From: Catonia carolina
Taxonomy: Eukaryota > Arthropoda > Insecta > Hemiptera > Achilidae
Direction of reading: 5' to 3'
DNA: 64,000 nucleotides
Assembly: GCA_035578175.1 (NCBI GenBank)
Contig: JAQMRL010000001.1
Coordinates: 435,698,045 to 435,762,044, forward strand
Part shown: positions 20,345-32,793 of the stretch, piece after piece
Numbering within the stretch: the stretch's first letter is position 1
Layout: every line of letters starts with the position of its first letter
Position numbers and translations under genes: made by a program
The notes under the pieces: model-generated
The model's input: only the letters and a program-made list of their open reading frames with translations
The model's database searches: none
Told to the model about the DNA's origin: nothing

Positions 20345-21172
20345 CAAAATATCTCAAGAACAGAACATCGTACGAACTTGAAACTTGAAACTTAAGTTAC
20401 ATACCACTACCGGACCCGACACGAACATTTTCATCAAAATCGGTCAACCGGAAGTAGTAGTTTATTCGTGTAATTTTTCACTTTTTTGCGATTTTCTCAA
20501 AAACTGGTCCTACGATTTTTTTAAAAAATCGCCTCATTTACTAAACTTTTTATTCTCTACATGATAGGGTAGGCGCCATGTTTGCTGAAATTCTGAGTGA
20601 GGCTGTTTTCACGTAAAAACATTTTCTTTTTAAGATTGCGGCTTTAATATGCATTTTAGCGCAAAACGTTATGTAATAAAAGTTGTAGAGAATGTACAAT
20701 TCTACAACTTTTATTTCAAAAATTATTTTGTATAACGCTTAGTTTAGCGGTAATTAACAATTTTTCTACAACTTGCATTTCAAAAATTATTTTGTAATAC
20801 GCTTAGTTTAGCGGTAATTAGCAATTTTCTGTTTTTTTCTCACGAAAACGTGTGAAAAATCGATTTTTTTAAGATTTCGGCCTTAAAATGCATTTTACGA
20901 CAAAAGTGTATATAATAAAATTTATAGAAAATTAAGAGATCTACAACTTTTATTTTAACATTTTTTTGTACAGTGCCTAGTTTAGTGTGAATGAGCGATT
21001 TTCCGTATTTTTAAGCCAAAGTGAGGTCGATGTTAATTTTGCGTATTTCACTAATGTTTATTGAGGTTAGTTTTTTGTTTATTTCTAATGTTTTATTACC
21101 AATGTTAGGTTTATCGTTAATTTTTTGCATCGGCAAGAGAATGTTGTGTGAGTGTTTCACACCAGATTTTTA
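20158..21172 (+). repeat. Family R repeat, full reference copy
   Basis: Starts TACTTTCTCTTGCCTATATG and ends GGCAAGAGAATGTTGTGTGA plus GTGTTTCACACCAGA. Order: a small hairpin, the CGATTTTAATAAATCGAG block, (TG)n at 20290-20342, ATCTCAAGAACAGAACATCG, the TCGGTCAACCGGAAGTAGTA block, then degenerate monomers with AACGCTTAGTTTAGCGGTAA. One monomer segment is partly duplicated at about 20700-20830. No protein-coding content. Confidence 0.85.
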
Positions 21173-22144
21173 TTTCTTAACGATAATTTTTACTTATTAT
21201 ACATATTGAATTGAAATCCGTATCGGTTTTTCTATTGAGGTATTTGCAGTTATGGAATTCTAATCAGGATCTACTAACAATTAACAATTTATGGAGAAAC
21301 AAACTAGGTCAGTCATAAACTTGTGGAATCGTGTTGTTAATCAACTCCAATATAATTGGGACTGAAATTGAATTTTAGTTATCATAGGAACTTGTAATTG
21401 AAAACTGTACTATTTTCATTCAATATAGTACCTTAAGAGTAATTATTGTTCCATTAATGTGTAAATGAAATGATACTCATTTAATATTATAATTGTTTAA
21501 TTAAAATACTAATTATTTAATATATATACATTAGTATCAACTTAAAGTGACAGCTAATCTTACACGGAAAGGGTAATTTCTATTTAGTATAGCAATAAGT
21601 TTTCTGTCCGCATAATAATAATAATAATAATAATAATAAAACTAATAAAATTTTTTTGTAATAATTTTATGTGCAATCAGTTTTAAAAATAAACTATGAA
21701 CAAATTTTATGAACTAGCAAATGACAAGTGGAGTTCTCATTACCCTGATTACCTCTCATTATATCAATTATGAATTTTTTAAAGGAGAAAATTAATACTT
21801 ATTTAAGTATATAAATATTTTAATTTTATGTACAGAATACTGTTTTTATTCTTATTAATAATTTAAACGTAATTACTTTAAGCTACATTTATTTTTCATA
21901 TACTATGTTTTATTTGCAGTTAAATATTGGCACTTTTCACACTATAGTTTTTATGTGCATTGAAACTCTATCACACAAGTCAATAACATAATAAAATTTC
22001 AGGCATCTAATTAATTCTGAATTATTAAAAAGATTTATGGTCAATTCGTTTTCGTGATTTTCTTAATCGAAAAAATCTTTTATTTGGTATTGGCCAGTAT
22101 TATTTTCAGGTATTTAGAAAACGTATTTACGTAAAAGTAGTACA
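21173..22144. other. AT-rich sequence without recognisable gene
   Basis: Contains an (AAT/ATA)n run at 21609-21640; otherwise nothing recognised. Confidence 0.5.
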
Positions 22145-22148
22145 TTAA

Positions 22149-22975
22149 GGGGAGACTGTACTTTTATCCTGCCAATGTTAAATTTGATATTTTTAGGTAC
22201 ATTTTTCATAGGATTGGTAAAAGATAGGGAAATGAAACTTTACACACTGTAGTTGTCGGGTTTCTTTTCGAGCTATTGACATTGTTTGAATTTAATATTT
22301 GGACCATATCATTTTTTTTAAATGACGAATAACAAACTTTTTACAAATTGTTTTCTACGTGTTTTGCGTATTACTAACTTTTGGAGCACCTGAGGAAGTA
22401 ATAAAAATGTCGGTATATGTGACTCTACAAGATAATTCACTGGTAAAAATTTCAGTTTGGTAGGTTAATTGGTTTCTGAGAAAAATGTACCTTAATGTTA
22501 AAAATTTAAATTTACAGAAAAAGGTAAGAAACAAAAAGGCACAAATCAAAAACAATATGTACACAAGTAAATTTCCCATCAGCAGTTGTTTAGAAAGCTG
22601 AACCAATAGCTGAGAATAATAAAAACCGTGATGCAGATATTTTAAAAACTATAACTCTCTTTGCACTAAAACGAGCAGTAAATAAAAATATAAATATATA
22701 AAAATAAAATAAAATATAAAAATATAATATAAATATAAATAAAATTATGAAAAATATTTCGTTACACACATGATAATAACATGATAAACATAATAACATG
22801 ATAATAACATGATAACATGATAATTTTTCTGTGTAAAACTGATAAAAAACTTAATTTTTCATAATTTTTTTTTGACGCAATTTAATGTTTTTCTGGTCGA
22901 TCTAGGCCTAAACTATTGAAAAACATAAAAAACCAAAAATCGAAATTTTGAGTTAAACCATCGTTCAATCTCCCC
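22149..22975 (-). mobile_element. TTAA-flanked MITE (family P), copy 1
   Basis: 827 bp between exact TTAA sites (22145-22148, 22976-22979), with inverted ends GGGGAGACTGTAC and GGGGAGATTGAAC. The body is noncoding and shared with 27470-28188 in opposite orientation. TTAA duplication and G/C-run ends suggest a nonautonomous piggyBac-like element. A/T-rich simple repeats occupy 22680-22830. Confidence 0.82.
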
Positions 22976-22979
22976 TTAA

Positions 22980-24714
22980 TGTATGAATTATTATTATTTT
23001 TTTTAACTTTCATTTGTTATCGGGAACTGTACATTTTTGACAACTACCCAATTTGATCGCTGCTTTGGCTGTATTTTTTGACGTGAATAAAGAATGATTT
23101 TAAACAGTGACCCCCAATAGAATCCTGTTCATGGATGGCTGTTAGCTGGTAACCATACAAAGCCACTTGCTTAACCGGTGTTACTTAACAAATAATAGCG
23201 ATTTACTACCAGCTGACTGACTGGGCTAGCCCGAAGGCCCAATGTATGAATTAAATAAAATTTATTCATTTTTATTAAAACGCGTATTATTAAAAATAAC
23301 ACATATTTTTGTAGAAAATAAATTTTCATTTATTTTCTATCTAAATGTTTTGATTAGATCTTAAAAACATACTAATATTAAGTTAAGAAAAGTGAATGAA
23401 GGTCGAAATACAAAAAAAAATACCTTCAGTATCTTGAGTCGGTAAATTCGATTATTTCCTTGCTTTGTTGCTATCAATGTAGGGTCACGAGTTGTATCAT
23501 AAACCTACGGCAATTTACCTACTTGACAATGTCTGATAATAATAAAGAAGAAAAGTTTCTTATTCTCATTCTGTTTTAAATTGTACGAGATGTTTTGTTG
23601 TAGGCTATTGCAATATTTTCGTTTCTTATTTCTTTTATCAGCATGACAATCTTCATTTCCGTTCCTTTCTTGATGAAATTCAACTGTAATGAAATTTTTT
23701 TGTATTCAATACAATTTATTTTTCTTATCCAGAGTATATTTTTTCTTTTGCCCAACTGAAATACTTAAGAATTTAATGTAGAAAAAATAAATTTTCATTA
23801 TATTGGTACGGATAATGAAGGGGAAACTAGATTTCTACTATTTTATTAAAATATATTACGATATTAAATATATTATGAAATCATTCTAACATTTCTGTTG
23901 TAATCATATTTTTTATTAAATTTTTATTTTAAAATACTACTAGATTGAAAAAATATTCTCAATCACCTTCTTGAACTAAATTCTTGAGAAATGAAATTTA
24001 ATACTATAAATTGAAGGTTTGTCTGTAAGAATATTTCAGGGTTTTCAAACTTTTCCCAACAAAGATACAGTTGTCAAAATTATTTTGATTTAAAAAGAAT
24101 TATATTTTTGAAAAGTTGTAAGTTATGAAGGGAGAAAATCTCTTTTTTTATATACAGTACATTTATTTAACTACTCACCCGAAAAAAATGAACTTAAGAT
24201 ATCATCCCTTTTTTGGATAGGTTTAAGGACTTGGAGGAGTTTGGATGAAATTTCATTAAATATGACCTGAACAAAAAATTTAATTAATTTTTTTTTTGGA
24301 TAAAATGGTTTTTGTTACATGACCCTGTGAATCGTCAGGATTGAGTAAGTTAACGCAAACTTATACAAATGCAATAATCAGATTACATCATCGTAAAACA
24401 AAAATGGTTTCTTTGGAGTTTGGAAAAATGAAAAAAAAATGAAATTATTATTTTTGCATTCTGTATTCATACGTGAATCCACAAAAAAGAAAATCGTTTT
24501 GATTATAATGTCCAAGCTACACCTACTGGATCACTTGAAAGAGTATTTTCTGACGTAATCGTAAATTACCAGAGATGTTAACAATGCAAGAAAATAATTC
24601 TGGTAAAGAACGAATTACCTTTGTAAACCACTAACATCATACAATAATCCTCGACCACGAAAACGTAAGAAATCCTAAATGAAAGCAGAAAGAATTATTT
24701 GTTAAAGTAATCCG
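22980..24714. other. AT-rich sequence without recognisable gene
   Basis: A GC-richer patch at 23100-23250 (GGCTAGCCCGAAGGCCC) could not be assigned. Otherwise nothing was recognised. Confidence 0.5.
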
Positions 24715-25240
24715 AGTCTTCTTCTTCTCTTCACGGCATAGGCCATCAAGCCTGTTCTGGCAACAAAATGTCTCATTTCCCCCCTTTTTTGGAGCTGTAA
24801 AATAATTCATAGTGCTATAAATGTATTTTCAAGCTTCTCTTTCCCTCAGGCTTATATCCCAAAATCCGTTTTGGAGTCTGATCTTTCTTCATTATTTTGA
24901 AATTATTCATTAATTTATTGCGATAATACTAGAGTCTCTCATTTTCACTGACTGTATGCAGCTCTTTCCTTATTTTGCAATTTCGAATTCTCTCCTCCCT
25001 GGTGTAACCCTTAACCCTTTCTGAGAAATGCATCTCTCCAGCTTCTTATTTTTGCTTCTTTTTCCCAGTTTTGGTGCTGTAAAAAAAGTCGGAACTGTCA
25101 TTACGTCATAAATTTTCATTTAAGTATCTTTTTGAGTTCTGTTCCTTGGTGTACAATCGACCATTCCACTTTTTTGCAATCGTTCAGAATATTCTTTGGA
25201 AACGATTCATCTGATTTGGTTATAAGAATATTATTTTATT
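24715..25240 (-). pseudogene. Degenerate LINE reverse-transcriptase C-terminus
   Basis: The minus strand shows broken frames resembling KSKLERCISQKGLRVTPGRR followed by EFEIAK-KSC. This fits the post-RT region of arthropod non-LTR elements (LE-AEMRFLR-VAGYT--DR-RN-EIR-EL). Many stops and frameshifts. A related, better kept fragment is at 46050-46690. Confidence 0.5.
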
Positions 25241-26516
25241 TAGGGCACTTTTCAGTAGTATTGCTTTCGCATATCAATGTAAATTTTGGTATTGAATGCA
25301 TTTAAATTTTACTTCACGGATTTCTAATACTGAGTGAATTGATTCGATACAGCAATAATAGTTCAATGAAAAAAGCTTTCCAAATGACTCGGTTGAATAT
25401 AGCTACTATTAAGTAGGTACATTATTTGAACAACCAGATTTACAAAAGTCATGAATGACTTAAATATATTGGATACATTCAGATCTTTTCTTACGTACTC
25501 TAAAACTTTATTTCAAACACCCTTTCAAGTTACAATATGGGCCACTAAAATAAAGTAATAGCTGGAAAAACTAGGACGTGGAAAATAAAATAGCTGATAC
25601 TTCTTAAAAGAGATGTATTTCATTCCCAGTTTCTTTCTATTCACTTTAGGGGATACATTATTTGGATTTATTTATTCATCATTTAAGAAGGGGTAAAATA
25701 TTCTAATTTATGAAAATTAGAATATAATTTATTTTTTATGATGAGTTTTTTTAGATTTATATTCAAATCACCCCTGCTCACTGAGCTTTACAAAAATACT
25801 AAACTTATAGCGTTTAAATTCTCATACAAATTTGATTTGAAAACAAAATCATGACTGTACAAATAAAAGCCATTAGTACTGGAACCAGACATTTTTTTGA
25901 CGGTAGTATGAATCACCAGTGGAAGAGAAGAAATACAACCGAAGAATAATCCGATTTATAAATGTTATATGAAAATAGGTAAAATATATTTTTTCAAAAA
26001 ATTGTACGATCAATTTGATTTTTTGGAAGGTTTACATAATTTTTTTCCCAAAACTCATCGTACAACTTGTACACATGTAGCACAAAAACTAAAGTTATGG
26101 CTTTTGTGGGAAGGGACCCTTTAAAATCCAAGTCTGTGAATAATAACTCTATTATTGAGCAAGTCATACCATTCAATTACTTTGGTTATCACATAACTTT
26201 TGATTGAGAACTTGTTGGCAAAAGAAAAACATTGTTTTCAGAAAATTTGTGGAATTCAAACCAAACTTTGTGAAAGGTTTTTGGCGGATACACCGCCGAT
26301 AGCCTACGAAGTGTTAATATAACTCTGTACCTAAGAAGTAAAGGAAGTTAACTCCATTTTTATAATTTTACAGAAGAACCAAAAACATGAATTTTGTTTT
26401 TTCTGTCAAAATTCTGAAGATGTTAGAAATTTTTTAAAAATTTCTGCCAAATATAGCTTCTTAATATATAGAAGTTCCTCTTTTGGTTAATTAACCCTCG
26501 ATCAAGATTGAACTTC
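25241..26516. other. AT-rich sequence without recognisable gene
   Basis: Nothing recognised. Confidence 0.5.
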
Positions 26517-27005
26517 CGCTCCAAGATTTTAATATACAAATCCCTGTTAAGACTAATCTGGACGTATGGTGTCCAGCTCTCTGGAAAACCGCAGAGAGTA
26601 ATTTAAAGTCGGTCCAAGCCTTTCAATCAAAATTCTTAAGATTTGCTTTTGGCGCTCCTTTTTATGTAAGCAATAAGACCCTCCACGACGATTCCAAAAT
26701 TCCTGCAATAAAGGAGCTAACTGCGTCCTTTGTATAGTACATTTCACAAAAGACTAGATGTCCATCCAAACCAACTAGCCCGTGATCTAGCTACAAGGAA
26801 CTTTAACTGTGCATCGTTTAAAGCGAAAATGGAGTAAAGACCTCTTGGTCTGAATAACGGACAATACCCGAAGTTATGAACGGAGAGCGTTGGTCACTGA
26901 GTACCTCTTCTCCTTAAAGTGACATTCCCCACCGCCATTTAAATATCAAATACGGAAGTTGTGCAGCTCAATGTACAGCACCGTAATAAAAATAAAATTA
27001 AAGAA
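26517..27005 (+). pseudogene. Jockey-type LINE 3' end
   Basis: Plus-strand pieces read IYKSLLRLIWTYGVQLSGKP, AFQSKFLRFAFGAPFYVSNK, STFHKRLDVHPNQLARDLATRN across frameshifts, then a 3' UTR with CAGCACCGTAATAAAAATAA. This is the region from the end of the RT thumb to the C-terminus of Jockey pol. The 5' truncation is typical of LINE insertion. Confidence 0.85.
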
Positions 27006-27465
27006 AAAAAATTTAGCTTCTGATTTACAGAGATTTAAATGACTAAACAACTTTCTTAACTTCTACTACCCCCTGACCACCCACAGGACTTCATACTCTT
27101 TACGTCTTTCTGTGTTTTAATTACGTTAGTGTTAACCCCCAATGTAACTTGAGTTAATAAAACAAAACAAAACTTAAACAAAATATATTGTGCTAACTGT
27201 ATTCTGATAAAGAAACAGAATTTTATTCACAACAATGTTTGAAAAAATTACAGAATTCAAGCAGTTCTGAGGCCTATCACTATCAGTAAGGCAATAATGA
27301 CAAAATAATTCAAAATAAAATAACGTATTGTCAATAACGACTACCTATACATTCAATCAGAGTTGAAAATAGTAGTCTTTTTAAAAATTTTCCGCATCAT
27401 TATACAAAAGTAAAGTTAATGTGGTTACTGCAACTTTTATAGAGCTTTCTTGCTGATTTTCGAAC
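27006..27465. other. AT-rich sequence without recognisable gene
   Basis: Nothing recognised. Confidence 0.5.
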
Positions 27466-27469
27466 CTAA

Positions 27470-28188
27470 GGGGAGACTGTATGATGATTTTGACTGAAAA
27501 TTTTGATATATGGTTTTTTATGTTTTTCATTAATTTAGACCTAGATCTACCACAAAAACATTAAATTAGGACAAAAAATTATTTTCATGAAAAAACTTAA
27601 GTTTTTATCACGTTTATCCTAAAAAATTTACATGTCGCCAAGAACAAATATTTTTCATATTTTTATATTGCTCGTTTTAGTGCAAAAAGAATTTAAGTTT
27701 TTTTTTTAATAGCTGCTTCACTATTTTTAATATTCTCCGTTGTTGGTGCAGCTTTCTAACCAACTGTTGATGGGAAATTAAACATGCTTGTGTACATTTT
27801 GTTTTCATTTGTGCCTTTTCCCGTAAATTTATATTTTTAACACTTAAGTACGTTTTCCTCAGAAACCATTTAACCTACCTGGCTGAAATTTTTACCAGTT
27901 AATTATCATGTACATACACATTCACCGACATTTTTTTTACTTCCTCAGGTGCTCAATAAATTAGTAATATGCATAAAACGTAGAACAAAATTGTAAAAAT
28001 TTTATGTTATTCGTTATTCTTTTAAAACCTTTATGGTCCAACAGATTAAATTGAAAAAAAAATCAGTAGCTAAAACCACCCTACAACAGAGTGTAAAGTT
28101 ACATTTTCGTATCTTTCGCCAATCCTATAAAAAATGTACCTAAAAATAGCAAATTTAACATTGGCAGGATACAAAGTACAGTCTTCCA
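27470..28188 (+). mobile_element. TTAA-flanked MITE (family P), copy 2
   Basis: 719 bp, homologous to 22149-22975 read on the other strand. For example TGTTTTTCATTAATTTAGAC here matches TGTTTTTCAATAGTTTAGGC there. Left flank CTAA (mutated), right flank TTAA at 28189-28192. Older than copy 1 by divergence of its ends. Confidence 0.8.
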
Positions 28189-28192
28189 TTAA

Positions 28193-28741
28193 TTTTGCAA
28201 AAATTCGAGTTAACACTTTTTACCTCTTGGGTACAGAACTCTATTATAATTTTTACGAATTGGAAATTTAAACCACGTTAAGGAATATTTATTTTCAAAG
28301 TATTGTAAACTGATTTCTCGTTGTACTGTGGTACACTCTTGGATACAGTATTAATACAATATCGTTGGTTCTATCTAGTCGAGGTGTACTATACAAAGCG
28401 CAAACTATCTCCTGATGATCTCTTTACATATATTACACACGATGGAATAGACTTACACATACCTCCACAATAGCTGTGAAATTCCTCTGTCCGTATAATA
28501 TTGGCCAACAATGTCAGTAGTGTACATTATACATTAGGTTTGTATAACTTACCTTTATTGAAGTCTCTGAATAAATTAACAACAGATACCTTGGTGACAA
28601 TGGAATCTTTTATGTACATTTATAACACTAATGTAACCTGATATAACATGTTCCACTCATAACGAGAGGGAGAATAACACGTAGTTTCATGACAGTTTTA
28701 TATTACAAGTTGTTCCACACAAATCGTTTAGTGTATTACTA
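28193..28741. other. AT-rich sequence without recognisable gene
   Basis: Nothing recognised. Confidence 0.5.
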
Positions 28742-30075
28742 AAAAAAATCTGGTGTAAAACACTCACACAACTTTCTCTTCCCAATGCAAATAATTAACA
28801 ATATAACTTAATATTAGCAATAAAACATTAGAAATAAACAAAAAATTAACCTCAATAAACATAACCTGACCCACCGGGTTGGTCTAGAGGTAAAGTCGTC
28901 GCCAAAATCAGCTGTTTAACAGCTGATTTTCGGAGACGAAGGTTCCTGGTTCAAATCCTAGTAAAGGTAGTTACTTTTATACGGATTTGAATACTAGACA
29001 GTGGTTACCGGTGTACTTTGATGGTTGGGGTTTAATTAACCATACTCTCTCAGGAATAGTTAACCTGGGTCTGTACAAGACTACACCTCATTTACATGTC
29101 ATACACATCATCCTCATCTCATTGGGTCATGGAGTTGCTTATTGTTCTACATTGAACAGATTGCAACGTACACAAATTAGGAATAAAAAAAAAAATAAAA
29201 AAATAAACATAACCTAATTTTAATCATAAATGAAAGACGCAAAATGAAAATTAACCTCAGTTTGGCTTTAAATTACGGAAAATCACTCTTTCACGCTAAA
29301 ATAGGCTCTGTAGAAAAAAATGCTCTCTACAAAAAAATGCTCTAAACAAAAGTATTTAATAAAAGACTACTAACTTTAGTTAATTTTTTTGTTTAGTTTT
29401 TTTAGTTAACTTTTAGTTAATTTTCTATAAATTTTATTTTATACACTTTTGTCGTAAAATGTATAGGCTATTAAGGCCGAAATCTTTAAAAAATAGATTT
29501 TTCACACGTTTTCGTGAGAAAAAAACAGAAAATTGCTAATTACCGCTAAACTAAGCATTATACAAAAAAATGTTTGAATTAAAAGTTGTAGGTTTTCAAA
29601 ATTTTCTATTTATTTATTATATAAATTTTTGCGCTTAAATGAATATTAAAGCCGTAATCTTAAAAAAAATTATTTTTTTACGTAAAAATAGCTTCACCAA
29701 GAATTTCAGTAAACATGGCGCCTACCCTATCTTGTAGAGCATACAAAATTTAGTAAACCAGGCGATTTTTAAAAAAATCGTGGGACCAGTTTTTGAGAAA
29801 ATCGCAAAAAAGTGAAAAATTACACAAATAAACTACTACTTCCGGTTGACCGATTTTGATGAAAATGTTCGTGTCGGGTTCGGTAGTAGTGTCTAACTTA
29901 AGTTTCAAGTTCGTACGACGTTCCGTTCTTGAGATATTCTGTTCACACATTCTGTTTTTAGTATTCAGGGGGTCTGAAAACGTGTAGATCCGGTAAAAAC
30001 TCGATTTCGAAAAATCGACATGAAAACAATACTTTTCTTTCTATATATTCATACAGGCAAGAGGAAGTAAAAATG
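28742..30075 (-). repeat. Family R repeat carrying a nested SINE
   Basis: Runs from ATCTGGTGTAAAACACTCAC to AGGCAAGAGGAAGTAAAAA in the same orientation as 4342-5307. The body is split at 28867/29202 by an S1 SINE. The CA microsatellite is almost lost here (ATTCTGTTCACACATTCTG near 29935). Confidence 0.85.
28868..29201 (+). mobile_element. tRNA-derived SINE (S1), best copy
   Basis: Flanked by an exact 14-bp duplication AATAAACATAACCT (28854-28867 and 29202-29215). The head GACCCACCGGGTTGGTCTAG includes an A box (TGGTCTAGAGGTAAAG) and a B box (GGTTCAAATCC). Between them is a 27-bp near-perfect palindrome with two CAGCTG sites. The body ends in an A-rich tail. The long open frame through the body is not a gene. 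Confidence 0.93.
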
Positions 30076-30244
30076 TATAACATGTTAAGTATCTCTAAGA
30101 TCTCTGTTGAAATTTAAAATTATTTGTTGCTGAATTTTTTTAAACAAACAAATAATGTTAATTAGTAGCTTACCTATTAATAGTAAATAATCATGCTTAA
30201 ATTTTTATTTTAAAATAAAACACTTTTTGCTGAATTCATTGTCA

Positions 30245-30400
30245 TTTTCTTCTTTTCACAATCAAGGATTAGACTTCCGCCTCTTCCGACTCACAACAGC
30301 GACAAAATTCTATTGAATTATTTTCATCTCTTGCGTGGCTTCCCAACATTTCTTCTCCCCACCGGCCTGGATTTCAAGTTTTTTGTTTGATATTCCCTTA
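30245..30400 (-). pseudogene. Possible LINE 3' end fragment
   Basis: TCTTCTTTTCACAATCAAGG and the following C-rich stretch resemble the 3' terminal region of the LINE fragment at 46085-46200 (TTCTTCTGCCTTTCAAGGAT). Very short; weak. Confidence 0.25.
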
Positions 30401-30429
30401 AGATTCTATGTGGCTAATTTTAATCTATC

Positions 30430-30900
30430 CGCCATTTCGGCCTTAATATGCATTTTAGGGAAAAGTGTATAAATTTAAAGGTGTAGTAAATTAAAAACTA
30501 CAACTTTTCTTTGAAAGATGTTTTTCTACAACTCTTAGTTTAACAAAAATTAGTAAGTTTCTTTTTTTTCTCATCAAAACCGGCAAATTAACGGGAATTT
30601 TTTAAGATTGCAGCTTTTGAATGCATTTTACGACAAAAGTATATAAATAAAAACAAAGCGATAGAAAATTTAAAATTCTACCTTTATTTCAAGCATTTTG
30701 TTCCATAGAGTTTAGCGACAATAGTGATTTTCCGTATTTTTTTAGTCGAACAGATGTTGATTTTCGTTTAGCGTCATTTACTCTTGATTAAAATTACGTT
30801 GTTTTTCATTTTTCATTCTTTACCGTGTTTAAAAACTAGGTTATATTTTTAATTACTTACATTGGCCAGAGAAAGTCGTGTGATTGCTTCACAATAATTT
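30430..30900 (+). repeat. Family R repeat, diverged truncated copy
   Basis: Contains the GGCCTTAATATGCATTTTAG block, CATTTTACGACAAAAGTATA, and an end like CATTGGCCAGAGAAAGTCGT followed by GTGATTGCTTCACA. The microsatellite half is missing. Confidence 0.65.
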
Positions 30901-31631
30901 TTGTTCTAATTTAGTTTTGCGTTAGCACTTATAGCTGTATTTTAATGAATAGAATTTTTAAAGTAGCAACAAATCTCTGTTCTAATCTCTCTTTAGCCTG
31001 CTAGAAGGGTTGTTCAGAAAAGTAACAGATGTAATCATCCTGTGTGTCGTTCATTTTATATTTTGCTAATTATTTCTGGAAACGTTAGTAGTGAATTTAA
31101 TGAAAACACTTATATGATTACATTGAAAAAAAGCCGTTATGTGAGTTTTCAAGTTTTTTCTAAATTATTCTTAAAGTACATATTATTGTATTTCATGGGT
31201 TAAACTTCCTAACATGAAATGAAAAATAATGAGAATGTGAAGTGTATTTTTTACCCAGGATATTATTATATACCATAAAAATAAAGTTTGCTGAAAAAAT
31301 AAAAATAATAAAAATCCAGAATACAATAGTTCCATAGTTCCATATTCAAATCGTACTCAAAGATAATGATAGCCGAGATTTTCATCTATGATTGTGGAAA
31401 TTTTTTTATTTTAAAAGTGGAATGGTTGAACTCTTTCCATTTTTCTGTGGCAGATTTTGTAGTTAAATGAAATACAGCACCAGTAACAATGCTACAAGAT
31501 TTAATCTGTTTATTAATACTCTATTTCATTTTACAAAAACCATTATAACATTTTCCCACTAACTAAAAAATATTATAACTAAATTTAAAGCAAAAGTATT
31601 TAAGATTTCAATGTATTATATATTAATTTGC
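30901..31631. other. AT-rich sequence without recognisable gene
   Basis: Nothing recognised. Confidence 0.5.
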
Positions 31632-32030
31632 CCCTAACAGACAGGTTGGTTGTCAAATTATTTACACTCAATCTGTTCGTTGCAGGGCTAAAATAAATAG
31701 TTCTGTTTCTTATCACATGGTCAGCCAATTAAATGACTGAATCATTTAAGAACAGAAGAGGTAGAGGTGTAAAAGATACTAATCAGAGTTATCTCGTCTG
31801 AATGTAATGAATTTCATTATACAGCCAGACCCTGTGGTGAATGAAGTGAAGGTGTCATTTGCAGAGTGGAAAATAAATGTGATTTTCAGAGGGCCCGACA
31901 TGCTGATAAGCGTCATTTTCCACTCAGTGAGTTGTGGCAATTGTAAACCACCTCACTCCTCGTTTTACTTAGTAAAACCTCTACAGGTTCAAACCACCCT
32001 TTCGGCTGATCACCTAAACAACAACTTATA
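31632..32030 (+). mobile_element. Family C SINE-like element
   Basis: Nearly full length: starts near CCCCTAACAGACAGG, contains TTGCAGGGCTAAAATAAATA and TTCATTATACAGCCAGACCC, ends GATCACCTAAACAACAAC. The open frame MNFIIQPDPVVNEVKVSFAE recurs here but carries a compensated frameshift, another sign that it is not under protein selection. Confidence 0.85.
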
Positions 32031-32399
32031 TTAATATTAATAAGTTTTTAAATAATTTTAAACAAGCAGAATTATTTACAATCTGTTCAGCAACGTAACA
32101 GTTAGTTAAATTGATAAATTTACATAAATGCTATAATAAATTATTTGGGAAAAAATTTAGTTACTCCAAAAAACGTATTTCATAGTTTATTTACAGAATT
32201 TAAGTACCTTTCATAGCTTGAAATTATTAATGGTTTTGTACGTAAGTTATATTGATGTATCAATTTTAAAACTCCACTATATTTCTTTTGTGTGTTTGTA
32301 TTTTTTGTCCAAATGGGATCAATATTTGATCACGTAAGACTTATAGCTTTTAGCTTTAGACTTTTTTAGAATCATTTTTGCATCACATATTTTCATTAT
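32031..32399. other. AT-rich sequence without recognisable gene
   Basis: Nothing recognised. Confidence 0.5.
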
Positions 32400-32770
32400 T
32401 TCACTGTAGGTTTTTCTTTTTGCCATTGGTCTATATTCTGCTTTTTCACTTCGTGTCAGCCTTTAACGTCAGTATTCTGAATTTGGGTTGGTTCATTATA
32501 TTTTCTTGGTTAATTCCAGTTATCTTAATATTTTTTTGATTTCTTTTAACCACTTATCTGACATGTTTAGTCTAGTATCTTAGAAATTAGATTTGTCATT
32601 CAACAAATTATTTTGTTTCTCAAATTCATCCAGTGTTAGCGACATTAAGTAATTTTTCGTAGTGGGATGTTTAAAGCTTCTATTTCGGCTGTGTGTTGCC
32701 ATATTATCGTGTATGTGAATATGGGACGGAACCCACGGATAGTTTACTTTGTTTTTATTGTTGAGTTTTC
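32400..32770 (-). pseudogene. Possible LINE RNase H / pol tail relic
   Basis: The minus strand reads NYPWVPSHIHIHDNMATHS, recalling the WVPSHVGI-GNE-AD motif of LINE-type RNase H domains. Downstream a Lys-rich frame contains KWLKEIKKI and RLTRSEKAEYRPM. Stops interrupt it. Weak assignment; chance is possible. Confidence 0.3.
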
Positions 32771-32793
32771 CAGTTAGGTCCGGCAGGCCTATA

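Noticed and set aside
22680..22830. Possible replication origin or matrix-attachment-like A/T block
   Set aside because: Only simple ATAAATATA and ACATGATAAT repeats inside a MITE; nothing specific to support a function.
28987..29217. 76-residue frame similar to one at 18658-18843
   Set aside because: Both are the body of S1 SINEs read in one frame; similarity is due to the repeat, not to a protein.
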